DNA of 64,000 nt from contig CAKOGP040001969.1 of assembly GCA_933822405.4 (NCBI GenBank), positions 1 through 64,000 on the forward strand. Direction: 5' to 3'. Positions within the stretch are counted from its first letter, which is position 1. Every line of letters begins with the position of its first letter. Position numbers and translations under genes: made by a program. Below are positions 32,032-43,488 of the stretch, one piece after another. The notes under the pieces are model-generated. The model did not search any database and was not told the origin of the DNA. It saw nothing but the letters and a program-made list of their open reading frames with translations. Origin of the DNA: Cylindrotheca closterium (taxonomy: Eukaryota; Bacillariophyta; Bacillariophyceae; Bacillariales; Bacillariaceae).

Positions 32032-32192
32032 GAAATTTGCATGGTGATTTGGAATTGTTATCATCCAGAGAAACTACATGTGTCGATGACATCTTGGTGT
32101 TAGTTGAAATAAGTAGCAATGGAATAATACGTGGTGAGAAATGTGGCGAAAAGCTTATTGATCAAATTTGGTTTTGATGTTTTAGAATCATG

Positions 32193-32203
32193 TTTTTGGC
32201 GCG
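32193..32203. promoter_or_regulatory. E2F-like motif upstream of the relic
   Basis: TTTTTGGCGCG fits the E2F/DP consensus TTTSSCGC. A related TTTTTGAGCGCGC lies at 31385-31397 upstream of copy 2, and two copies at 34406-34416 and 34424-34434 lie upstream of copy 3. Binding is not shown. Confidence 0.35.
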
Positions 32204-32744
32204 TTTTTTGAAAGTTCAATCAAGACAACCTCACTCAATTGAATTTGTTGGGTTTATCCGTTGGCACAGTACGCCACGTTTATAAGATCAGAAGGAGAGC
32301 ATCAGCAGTGTGTTACCCGTTGATACCTTATTACCAAGATCAGATAAGAAGTTACAAGAACTCCTGAGTTGATCAGTGGCGGTCGGCGGGTTGAGTCTCG
32401 GGACGCATTGCCATTATCATTGCCATGAGCAGAATTTGTTAGTAGTGTCGGTGTCAGTGTTAGCTTCAAGACATGCATCATTCTGTCTTAATCATCCAGG
32501 CAGTCAGAGAACCTTCCTCCTATCTACCCTCTCTGGCTGTAAGAGATGTTGGACGGACTGGTAGCTCGGGGAGAATCAACAAGAATCGGAAGAATACTTT
32601 TCAATCCTTTGTTGCCGGATGGAAGCGATTCACTGACAAAATGATACTTATTGGAATTGGCTACCCTACGTGAAGAAAACATGTGATGGTTCCAAAATAA
32701 ACCGGGACGGAGCCATAAATAAAGCAGACATTCAGTGTCTAGGT
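32204..32744. other. array spacer with diverged repeats
   Basis: No gene. The stretch around 32400-32470 (AGCAG, TTTGTTAGTAG, GTCAGTGTTAGC) recurs in weaker form near 34715-34750 and 36875-36910, so it is part of the duplicated unit. Confidence 0.5.
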
Positions 32745-32960
32745 CACAGGCAGACAGATTACTGCCGATCGCAAGGAAGGGGATGGATAGTACCAGTATC
32801 GTCTCATCGGCTTGTCAGTAGTAAACTGCGATTGTCAGCATTGGCAGCATACTGAGTGACTACACAGTGTAGCCACCAGTAGCAGCCAAACGAGAAATTG
32901 GCCTACAGGCCAATGAGAATAGAAACAACAATAATGCACCGCAATTGATTGAGGCAAATC
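32745..32960 (-). pseudogene. decayed copy of the putative secreted protein at 35971-36381
   Basis: Read leftwards, this matches the 36.2-36.4 kb gene in several blocks: GCTGACAATCG (Ala-Asp-Asn-Arg), CCATCCCCT, TTGCGATC and GCAATCTG/GTAATCTG. It carries in-frame stops and length changes. It shows that a second gene was duplicated with the array. Confidence 0.5.
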
Positions 32961-33630
32961 AAACTATTTCATAGCTTCAGCAACTTGTCGTTCGTGTGTG
33001 ATCCAAACGCTAGAGAGAGAGGGGATTCTCCAGCCTTTGGGGCTATCTGTTGACTATATTCTATCTGCTAATCCAGTACTCGCCCTTCTCCCACAATTTG
33101 GGACATTAAAGGGCTTTTTTTTAAATGCGCCTCTTGGTCGTAGAAAACTTCTTGGTTATTCATATTTTCTCTTGGCCGTGTATCGAATCTTACACCTTTT
33201 CCGAGGGTGCAGGCCATTCTCCCACTCGAAGAAAACCGACAGTTCCTGGGTGCCCGGTACCAGGTACCGGTACCGCAGGTACCCAAAAAGACTGCAAACT
33301 GACGCTGGGAATAGACACTCGTCTCCATGCTCCAAAAGATCGCACTGGAAAACCTAGGAATACCAAAAACCGCATTGATTTCAAGCAACGAGATAGACGC
33401 ATCCAGCAATACAATTAGGATGATGGGGCCCGTTTAAAATATATATTAGCTAGAGTCCTCAGTGCTGATTGCTCGTTTTTCTTATTTTTACTGTATTTGT
33501 GTGTGCCGTAGTGACCTTCGTTTCTTCAAGCAAGTGTAATTGGAATGGTTTGCGAAATGGAATTGTTTGTGATCGTGTGTTGAGTGTGGATAAATGCAAT
33601 GGTGAGTGTTGACATACCGATCGCTCGCTT
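32961..33630. other. array spacer with a GGTACC element
   Basis: 3' flank of copy 3 (33460-33630), which aligns with the flanks of copies 1 and 2, and the 30-bp GGTACC-rich element at 33254-33283. No gene. Confidence 0.5.
33254..33283. repeat. GGTACC-rich compound palindrome
   Basis: Four GGTACC cores in 30 bp, the longest member of the dispersed family in this window. Smaller relatives at the equivalent place in the array lie at 31452-31462 and, degenerate, near 30240. Confidence 0.65.
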
Positions 33631-34047
33631 TCAGTCGTCGAATGATAGAAGGGGAATTTTATGTGGAGAAGAGAGGCTGTAGCTGTCTTTACCAACATAT
33701 TCATTTCGAGGGCGGAAGCCAATGTCGATGCATCGGATACCAAGTCTGACTGGAGTGCTTGACTTGCCATTATGTGCCGAGACACTGGTTGAAGAGGATT
33801 CGAAAGTGATCCGTCGCTTTTTGGTGGGGTGCTGGAAGTCATCCACAAGTGATCGAGATGAAAGATCGAAAATCTTGGCAACAGCCTTCTTCTTTTCAAC
33901 CTCACGTTTTTGCCTGGCATCAGAATCGATCTCTGAAATCAGAGAATCGACGTCTGTTTGCCTCCTTCTTTCAGCAATTGGTGTTGGCAGGACCAGTTCT
34001 TCTTGTTTTGCGCTCATTGCGATTGTAGTTGCGATTGTACGTTTCAT
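33631..34047 (-). CDS. small array protein copy 3
   Basis: 138 residues from the ATG at 34047, or 128 from the ATG at 34017. Same order of motifs: TPIAERRRQTDVDSLISE, DSDARQKREVEKKK, SLVDDFQHPTKKRRITF, SSTPVRLGIRCIDIGFRPRN and SPHKIPLLSFDD. It is more diverged from copies 1 and 2 than they are from each other. Upstream at 34406-34434 lie two TTTTGGCGCG motifs. Function unknown. Confidence 0.68.
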   Translation of the reverse strand: MKRTIATTIAMSAKQEELVLPTPIAERRRQTDVDSLISEIDSDARQKREVEKKKAVAKIFDLSSRSLVDDFQHPTKKRRITFESSSTSVSAHNGKSSTPVRLGIRCIDIGFRPRNEYVGKDSYSLSSPHKIPLLSFDD

Positions 34048-35369
34048 AGTTCAGATTGTGGAGGGGAAGGAAATTTTCTCGATTCTGAAATGTGACGGCG
34101 AAACTTTCATAGGGTTGCGAAACATGCAATCTTGTTTCCAGAGAAAGATATTTGAAATTAGTAGCACGACCGTTATGAAATAGGAAAATGGAAAGATGAC
34201 ACGACACTTTCTCCGTGAAATGAATTGTCAAGTTGAGGGAAGGTTGGGTTGCGTCTCCTTGATCAGAAAAAGGTGGTTTTGTGATTTCTAAAAGGTAATC
34301 TGATTGTTCTGATCAGATGTAACAGCGGTTCCCACTTAACGGCAGTCTAAAACGACGACGAGTCGTCTGAAATTGTAGGCGGCCAAAACAGGTGAAAACC
34401 CATCCTTTTTGGCGCGCCTTGCATTTTGGCGCGCTCCCGATGTGTCTTCAAACAGCATACTGTACAGTATTTCAACACCTACTGCCACATTGATATTGTT
34501 GGGTTTAGCCGTTGGCAGTGTAAGGTTCCACAGAGCAGAGGATACAGCATATCCAGTACCGATTGATATTATTGCTTTTGTCAGACCAGAAGTAACAAGT
34601 GCTAGAGTAACATTTTTAAAAAATACGCATAGTAAGATCAGATGCAACAGATAAATAGCGTCAAGCGGTTGGGGCCTCGCCATTTCTCTCGCCATACATC
34701 AACATCGCCATAAGCAGATTTTTTTCATTTCGTTGCTGTCAGTGTTAGCCGAAAAATCCATGAATAGTTTAGTCTTGAGCCTCAAGCATACTAGTCAGTA
34801 GCTTTTTACTACACAAAGAATGGACTTTCATGTGATGGCATTGGGTTCAGCGTGTACCGGTAGCCATTCCTTACTGTATGATCGATTGCGGAGCCTTGGC
34901 TCATTCCGCGAGATACAGTACGAGTACGTACTGTATATTTATGCTTTTCCATGATACGAACTGATGACAAGTAAGGGCTTAAAAAGTACCACGGGTTTGA
35001 CGGGATCAAATCCAAAGAAAGTTCTAATCACGCTCCTACAACCAATCAATCAGTATTCCTTTGACGCATTGCGATCAGAGGATTTGGTTTCAAGTAAGTG
35101 GTTTCCAATAATGCTAAAGAAGTATTCAGTATCGTATCGTACAAGTGCAAATGTTGGGCAAAAAATCGGGCTGCTACTGTCGTTATTTTTAGAAATACTA
35201 GAAGCGTCTTCAGATTGCTCTTTATTGCTTGAGTGTGCAGTGACCGTCGCTTCAATCGAATATGCCATGTTTTGATGGGTTCGCAACATGCAACGTTTGT
35301 CTATTGTCGTGTTTGTTGGGTATGGCAGATAGTAGTTTCGATTGTTGGTGTGCAAGAGATTGCTCGCTT
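34048..35369. other. array spacer 3, about 1.3 kb
   Basis: No supported gene. It contains the paired TTTTGGCGCG motifs, a TGTTGGGTTTAGCCGTTGGCA block shared with 32247-32268, and the copy-4 3' flank. Confidence 0.5.
34406..34434. promoter_or_regulatory. paired E2F-like motifs upstream of copy 3
   Basis: TTTTTGGCGCG at 34406-34416 and TTTTGGCGCGC at 34424-34434, about 360 bp upstream of the copy-3 ATG. They fit the E2F/DP consensus. Function is inferred only. Confidence 0.35.
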
Positions 35370-35744
35370 TCACCAGTCTTCGAAGAGTGATAGGAGAGAA
35401 ATCTTGCGTGGTGGAAATGAGATACCGCAGCTGTCATTGCTGAGATCATGATTTCGCAGACGGAAACCAATGTTGTTGCACCGGGCCCGAATCCTGATAG
35501 GAGTGCTCTGGTTGGTTTCGAAACTGTTTGGGGAGGAGATTCTTCGCCGTTTGTTGGTGTGCTGGAAATCGTCCACAAGTGATCGTGGTGAAACATGGAT
35601 CGTCTTGCTAGGAGCGTTTTTCTTCGCTCTTTGACGTCTCTGTTTGGCATCAGAATCGATCTGCGAAATCACAGAATCGATGTTTAGCGATCTTCTTGGA
35701 ACCAGTGGTGTTCGTAGGATTGCATCTTCTTTGTCTGACCTCAT
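35370..35744 (-). CDS. small array protein copy 4
   Basis: 124 residues, starting MRSDKEDAILRTP. The upstream ATG used by copies 1-3 has been lost here (the equivalent codon reads GTA with a shifted frame), which argues that the inner ATG is the true start throughout the family. Conserved: DSDAKQRRQRAKK, SLVDDFQHTNKRRRIS, QSTPIRIRARCNNIGFRLRN and PRKISLLSLFEDW. The Ser-rich linker between KRRR and STPIR is shorter. Function unknown. Confidence 0.65.
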   Translation of the reverse strand: MRSDKEDAILRTPLVPRRSLNIDSVISQIDSDAKQRRQRAKKNAPSKTIHVSPRSLVDDFQHTNKRRRISSPNSFETNQSTPIRIRARCNNIGFRLRNHDLSNDSCGISFPPRKISLLSLFEDW

Positions 35745-35970
35745 TGCGATCGTGCCAGTTGTGGTTGATCGTTCCTCTTACAGATTGTCGTAGGAGATTG
35801 AACTTTGTTCATGAAATGGGAGCAACAGATGGAATCGACCAATCTTGATACGACGACGAGCAATCTTGCCTGTCGTCTTGTATTCAGGGTTCGCAACCGT
35901 TAAGATCATCAAAGATGGGGGTTTTATTTCAATGCACTGGAGTTATTTAAGCCTCTTGGGTGGCATTTGA
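35745..35970. other. array spacer 4
   Basis: Short 5' flank of copy 4. Nothing distinct seen. Confidence 0.4.
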
Positions 35971-36381
35971 TCAGAAACGGGAGGTATTTTCACTTCCGAC
36001 CGGAAATTGCGAGGACTTAGGGAAAGCATGGAATTGTCGACGAAGCATAATGACATAGGGGATCATCCTACGCGCAAAATGGTTCTTCTTTGACGGGTTC
36101 AATCTTGTGTCACATCCTCGACACCTATGTATTGGGATTATTCTGGAAATGCTACTTCCAATGGACATGGTATCCTGAATGAAATTATGCGATGCTGGTG
36201 AAAGATCAGAGGGGGTGCCACAGATTGCTGCAGCAGCCAGATCGCAAATAGGTAGGGGATGGCCATCTCGCGTCAGTTGAGGAAGTAGACTACGATTGTC
36301 AGCATTTGCAAGATTCCAAGTGACTCTAGTAACCACAGTCAGCCAAGCAATAGCAATCTTAGAAACAAGCAATTGCATCAT
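35971..36381 (-). CDS. putative small secreted protein (unknown)
   Basis: 136 residues from the ATG at 36381; the frame upstream opens only with GTG. Residues 1-27 look like a signal peptide: MMQLLVSKIAIAW core and a possible cleavage after ANA (before DNRSLL). The remainder has two CxxC-like cysteines (HRCRGCDTR) and a basic C-terminal third, with no known family. A broken relative lies at 32745-32960, so this gene duplicated together with the array. Coding status is moderate: one long ATG frame with a plausible signal peptide. Confidence 0.4.
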   Translation of the reverse strand: MMQLLVSKIAIAWLTVVTRVTWNLANADNRSLLPQLTRDGHPLPICDLAAAAICGTPSDLSPASHNFIQDTMSIGSSISRIIPIHRCRGCDTRLNPSKKNHFARRMIPYVIMLRRQFHAFPKSSQFPVGSENTSRF

Positions 36382-37515
36382 GCTTTGTTGTGAAATCCTC
36401 GTCCACACTATCTGGCTGATTGCTTCAGCAACAAATCGTCTCCTCTTTCTATCTTAGGCTATATAGAGGACTGAAGTCTGGTTGCCGTTGACATTACCAC
36501 CCCATATGATCAGCATCCACAATGAGATCATGTATGTAAGACGGGGGATGACGCCAAGCAAATCCATTCCCTATCATTGCCGAGTAGTACAGTAGGCCAG
36601 AATCTGTGTTAGTGGCGTTGTTGTTGCCGGGCTATTGGAAATAAATCCCTTTTTTGCCTTTTTCCTTGATCGGATATGAGGGATTGCATTGCATTTGATA
36701 GCGTTGGTCTAGAGCCATGTTTAACAATTGCCTGCCTTGTTCTTGTAGAGCAGAATTTGATAATAGCGTTGCAAATATAAGTCCCTTATTAAACGTTAGC
36801 TTGATCGGATATGAGGGATTGCAATGCATTTGATAGCGTTGCGGTTAGCGTCTAGCCATGCATAAATTGCCTTGAGCAGACTTTTGTTAGTAGCGCTATT
36901 GTCAGTGTTAGTTGTCGTATTACACTAGATACGCTCATTCTGACTAGTCAATTTGAAAAAAGCGTTCAAACTGAAGTTGATCAGATCGGTTGGATTGACC
37001 TGTTTTTGTTAGCGTTGGAGATAGCGTCTAGTCTTTGATATGGTCCTTCTCATCAATCGCTTTGGATTTCGCAGGCTCCAATTGGGCCTAAAAGAGTATC
37101 AACGATGTTTTTTGGGCTGACAGTAACTAGCTGTTGGCCTGGCTGAAGGAACACATGGGCATGGTGCCATTTCCGGGCGCGCTTTGATCAGACGGCATTG
37201 TTGGTAATTCCAAGTGATTCAGTTCTGCAAGCCGAGAACCATCAACAAGGGACCACATCTATTGCATGGTTACGTGTACTGGCAAACAGTTGTGATGGAT
37301 TGTATTCAATTTCTTTTTCTAAAATTGCCTTAGCTATGAAATCTTAAGGGCGATTTTCTCGCTATTGTTTTTGTTTGACGAACCGTCGCATCAAGGGAAT
37401 ATGGTGCAAGGATCTGCGAGAATGTATCTTTCTATCGTGTTTCTTGGGTCGTGGATATTTGTATAAATCTGTAGTAGTATGCTTGGTGCAAAAGCGATCG
37501 TTCGCTTGCACAGCC
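36382..37515. other. array spacer 5 with direct repeats
   Basis: No supported gene. It contains the 42-bp direct repeat at 36665-36706 and 36800-36841, and blocks shared with earlier spacers. Confidence 0.5.
36665..36841. repeat. 42-bp direct repeat, two copies 135 bp apart
   Basis: CTTGATCGGATATGAGGGAT and the next 22 bases occur at 36665-36706 and 36800-36841 with one mismatch. The preceding bases are also similar, so this is a local duplication of about 135 bp. Confidence 0.8.
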
Positions 37516-37926
37516 TTAGAATGGCATGTAGGGGATTTTGCGTGGTGATAGGACGATTTCACTTTCATTGTAAAGCTCATTGCCAAGGTATCTTGGACGA
37601 AGGCGGAAACCAATATTGTTGTCCAAGTTGGACCTTCTAAATGGGAATGTGCTTGGGCTGGCATCGTCAAATGCCAAAACTCTGGTTGGAGAGTACTCCA
37701 AAGAGGTTCTTCGCCGTTTGTTGGGTTGCTGAAAGTCATTGACCAATGATGGAAGTGGATGATCGAATCTCTTGCCAGCACTAGAATTCACTGCTGGATT
37801 CTTCTTTTCGTCTTCACGTCTCAGCCTGGCATCAGAATCGATCTGTGAAATCATAGAATCGATGCTAATTGTTCTCCTTTTGATGATTGGGGTTAGTAAG
37901 ATTGCTTCTTCTCTTTGAATGCTCAT
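37516..37926 (-). CDS. small array protein copy 5 (most diverged)
   Basis: 136 residues from the ATG at 37926 (MSIQREEAILLTP), the position of the inner ATG in the other copies. The frame is open further upstream, but that part does not match the family. Conserved: DSMISQIDSDARLRRE, SLVNDFQQPNKRRRTSL, then a diverged half with NNIGFRLRPR and SPRKIPYMPF. The STPVR box is degraded to PSTFPFRR. Function unknown. Confidence 0.6.
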   Translation of the reverse strand: MSIQREEAILLTPIIKRRTISIDSMISQIDSDARLRREDEKKNPAVNSSAGKRFDHPLPSLVNDFQQPNKRRRTSLEYSPTRVLAFDDASPSTFPFRRSNLDNNIGFRLRPRYLGNELYNESEIVLSPRKIPYMPF

Positions 37927-38799
37927 TGTGAATTCTGAATGATGATAGGAATTGTGTTTGGATGATGCACGATCAGATTGTGGAAGCAGATAGAAAACTT
38001 TTGAATTGTGAGCTGAGAAGAAAACTCGATACGACACTTTTCTATCGAGTGTCGGAATCGTGTTTCTCAGAGCATGCTTTCGATTACTATGGTGAAATTA
38101 ATCGCAGCCGTTACGGAACTGGGCCCACGATTCGCAGCGCGTCGTTTTTGGCAGTAACATTTAGCAGAATTTACTTACGTCAGTACCGTCAGTATGGAAG
38201 CGAAACGCGTGCCCATCTTGATGGGATCTTTGTTTATTTTCTTAGTCACTCTTTGACTTCAAACAGTAGGCCGATGCATTGGATATTATCAATACCGGTT
38301 TGGATCAAGGAACCGCGATCTGGTCATGCACTTTTTAATAATACCACTGTGAAACAATGAAGCTATCAGTGTGGCAAACCATGATGGGTCATTGTATCAG
38401 CATGAATAATGAATCATCAATCTTTCAATGCCCACAACTCATAGAAACAACAACAAGTTTCACATGACTTCCAAATCCTTAAGACTAAAAGTTTGCGGAC
38501 AATGGAACATTCTTGGTTGCTGTACCAGTCAAATCCGGGACAAGATCATCGGAGTGGCCCATCAAAGCAGAAGCATAGCACGAATCGATCACGAATAAAT
38601 CATATGGTATCCATGTCGTACACGGGACCATGGGTCTTGCCTTCTGTTTCGCAAAAGATCCTACCGTATGCTTTTATATGTATATACCAAAATAATGATG
38701 CTGATGTCGAACTTCCTATTAAAATTGCTGCTAACATTGCATGTATGTTCCTGCCTCGCCTAGTGAACCGAAATATTACAATGGCTTCAGATGATGATA
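37927..38799. other. 5' flank of array copy 5
   Basis: No supported gene. The ORF at 38493-38885 begins with TTG and has no features. Confidence 0.4.
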
Positions 38800-39195
38800 T
38801 TATCCATATGAATATCTTAGATAGTCGTTCGTACAAACTACCTGATACCAACCATTATTTGACAGATCCGGGACTAGTGAAGTGAATCCAAGTGCTTCTG
38901 CTCGTGACAATTCACGCGCTGCAGCATATTGACCCTTGGTAATCGACACTTCACACTCTTTTGACATAGCTAATGATGTAAGCTGAAAGACTGTTGCACA
39001 ATAGTATGCTGCCGATTGATTCATTTCTTTGCCTGGATAGGACTGGTGCATGAAGGGACAGTTCGTCGTGAAACTTTCACTTGCGCCGATTTGGAGTACA
39101 AGAAACAAAACAGAGCTTCCTTTTCCACTGCCTCTTGATTCTAGACATATCAGCCACTTCATCCTTTCTTGCTGATCGATGATGGAATTAATCAT
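38800..39195 (-). CDS. hypothetical ORF, weak
   Basis: 131-codon ORF from an ATG at 39195, lying 45 bp beyond the stop of the glycosyltransferase gene and on the same strand. No recognised domain; one hydrophobic stretch (SSVLFLVLQIG). It may be non-coding. Confidence 0.2.
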   Translation of the reverse strand: MINSIIDQQERMKWLICLESRGSGKGSSVLFLVLQIGASESFTTNCPFMHQSYPGKEMNQSAAYYCATVFQLTSLAMSKECEVSITKGQYAAARELSRAEALGFTSLVPDLSNNGWYQVVCTNDYLRYSYG

Positions 39196-39240
39196 TCAGA
39201 GAGTCTCAGAAGAAGTTCTTAGGTAAAGCCACCATTCCCT

Positions 39241-40227
39241 TCAGAAGACATTGTGACTTCTGACATCTTCTTCGGATTGGTATTCGTGATTGTTGTGCCC
39301 ATGTTCGTTTGGAGGCTTCTTCTTGAATAGCTTCCACCATGAAATGGGGAATACTTTGGGAGCCACTTTATGACGACGTAGCATGAACGCCCACAAGGGT
39401 TGATCTCTCCAGGAATCCAATTCCAAGGAATATCTGCTCCACATGGAAGTCGTAATTTCTTGAAATATTTTCGACCGAGGATTGTAACCGATGCATTGGT
39501 TCAAGAATATGTTTGTCGTATCATTGAAATCTGGCTGAGCTTTCATCCAGTTGATCGACTTTTCAATATTCGCGGCGTAGTCCTTCTTGGCCATGGCAAT
39601 GCCTTCGAACTCCTGCATCAGGCTCTTTCGTTTTCTTGGATGTCGGAATTGCATAAATCCAGGCTCATACGCTTCAATCATCTCTGCAAGCTCTACAAAG
39701 GTTGTCTCATTCGCTCTAGGTTCTAGCACTGGATCCATAAAATAGACGACCCGGCAATGGTTCCGAATCTTGTCGTACTTCCATGCCAGAAACTTGCCGT
39801 ACCGTGAGTGTGTTATTCGTCGTCGAAATGTGAAATCCGTGATAATCTTTTCCCAGCCAGGAGTCTCCCATTCTTGATCCTTTAGATTGGTGAATATGAA
39901 AAATTTGAAATCCGGATACCGGTCGTGAACATCACTCAAGGGGTCCAATTGCGCAGCGGTATCAGAATATCCGCACGAAACAAAGCATATAGGCTGATCC
40001 TTTGGATCAATAGCAGCAGTGCTACCACTTTTCACCTTCCATTCAGATTGATTGAAGGCTGTTGGATCTGACGTGATTGCTGGTCGTCGTCCTCCTCGTT
40101 GGTCGTCATCCACCACTTGGATAAAGATTGTCAGTTTGTAGGCTGACCAACATACCACACCCATTATACACATAAAAAGCAATGCATTTGTATTTGTTCT
40201 CTTTGGTTTTATTTTGACCGGTACCAT
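39241..40227 (-). CDS. DUF616-type (TOD1/MUCI70-like) glycosyltransferase
   Basis: 328 residues from the ATG at 40225-40227; the frame upstream has only a GTG. The N-terminus is short, basic and cytosolic (KIKPKRTN), followed by a single signal-anchor at about 12-35 (ALLFMCIMGVVCWSAYKL), typical of a type II Golgi enzyme. The lumenal part (70-300) shows DUF616 features: VSCGYSD, FFIFTNLKDQEWETPGWE, RYGKFLAWKY, VVYFMDPVLEP, FRHPRKRKSLMQEFE and WRDQPLWAFMLRRH. Plant relatives act in pectin or xylan assembly and in calcium-related signalling; the donor and acceptor here are unknown. The leader carries ACCGGTACC immediately before the ATG. Confidence 0.8.
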   Translation of the reverse strand: MVPVKIKPKRTNTNALLFMCIMGVVCWSAYKLTIFIQVVDDDQRGGRRPAITSDPTAFNQSEWKVKSGSTAAIDPKDQPICFVSCGYSDTAAQLDPLSDVHDRYPDFKFFIFTNLKDQEWETPGWEKIITDFTFRRRITHSRYGKFLAWKYDKIRNHCRVVYFMDPVLEPRANETTFVELAEMIEAYEPGFMQFRHPRKRKSLMQEFEGIAMAKKDYAANIEKSINWMKAQPDFNDTTNIFLNQCIGYNPRSKIFQEITTSMWSRYSLELDSWRDQPLWAFMLRRHKVAPKVFPISWWKLFKKKPPNEHGHNNHEYQSEEDVRSHNVF

Positions 40228-40987
40228 TGTGAGTAGTTGCACAGGTACTGGTACTGAGAGTCAGAGTATTTATAATAAAGGTATGTTTTGGAAGAATGCA
40301 CGCTGCTGAAATTTAGGAAAAGCATTGGTTGATGATTTTACAAATCAATACAGTTGTTGTGACGAAGCACTAATGAAGTACACCTTTCAAAACTGTCTGT
40401 CATTATCCGGGTTATATTTGGCGAGCCAGCACGGTTCCTGTTGTCGCCCAAATCGCGTGACACATAGGGTTTGCTTCGCCAATTCTTTCAAAAATACCGT
40501 TTCCTGCGAATTTTATTGGTAATGTACGCGTATCACGTAGCCAAATGTACTGCCCCAAATTTAATTGACCGCAGTTCTGTATGTGTTGGAAACGCACGCC
40601 CGGATAAGAAGTGTTCCCTAATGATTCTACTGAAGTCCCTTATCAACATCAACCTTACTGCCTTCCCACGTCTCAACACGAAAGCAACAACTCGATTACA
40701 CGGAGCCTCATCTATACACTCTTGTGATCAGTCGTTGTTTATCTTAGCTAAGAGGGGTTGTGATAAGAATATCTCGTAGGAACATTCTCTCTTACTTTGA
40801 AATTGTGAGCCAGAGAGGTCTTAGTCTTATTGTTCGCTTCCATATAGAAAGTCTTATAGAAGCACACAATCCACTTCCTCATTCCACGTTGACAAATAAG
40901 GACAAATCAACTGCAAGGTGAATCAGCAAAGATCAATAAAAGCTACGTAAAGGTTCTGCTGTTGGTATTTGTTCACTCCACGATTGA
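40228..40987. other. divergent intergenic region
   Basis: 5' flanks of the leftward glycosyltransferase and the rightward DYRK kinase, about 0.76 kb. No gene seen. Confidence 0.5.
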
Positions 40988-43086
<2,099 letters not shown>

Positions 43087-43488
43087 GGCAAGCACAGTGA
43101 CGGACCTCACGAGGATCCAGGTTGGATTGGACCCAATTCGGAGCCTCCGCATGTTCCAAAATTGACTCTTGTTGTCAAGGCAACTCCCACTGCGACTATG
43201 CCTATCAAACTGTCGATCATGCAACTGTGTGCTAAGCGAAAAAGTGTAAAATAATGAAAAGATCTAATGCTAGGACACAAAATGCTACACAAATGCTCCG
43301 CCTCCGAAAGAAGTAGTGAACTCATCATCAGGGCATTACGAGGTTTCGACTAAATCGACCAAATCTTCACGCACGTCCGCCAAGACTCATTCCAACAACA
43401 CATTAGTATACTCCTGACACTATAATACAGTACTGTAGCATCAACGAATATGGATAAAATGCAGGTCTAGATAATGGTTCAGAATGTA
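43087..43488. other. convergent intergenic region; in-frame extension after the kinase stop
   Basis: 3' flanks of the DYRK and transporter genes. Directly after the TGA of the kinase the same frame stays open for 55 codons (to TAA near 43254). Part of it (43109-43230) resembles DNA at 48834-48970. See findings. Confidence 0.5.

Noticed and set aside
38493..38885. 130-codon rightward ORF
   Set aside because: Starts with TTG and has no recognisable feature.
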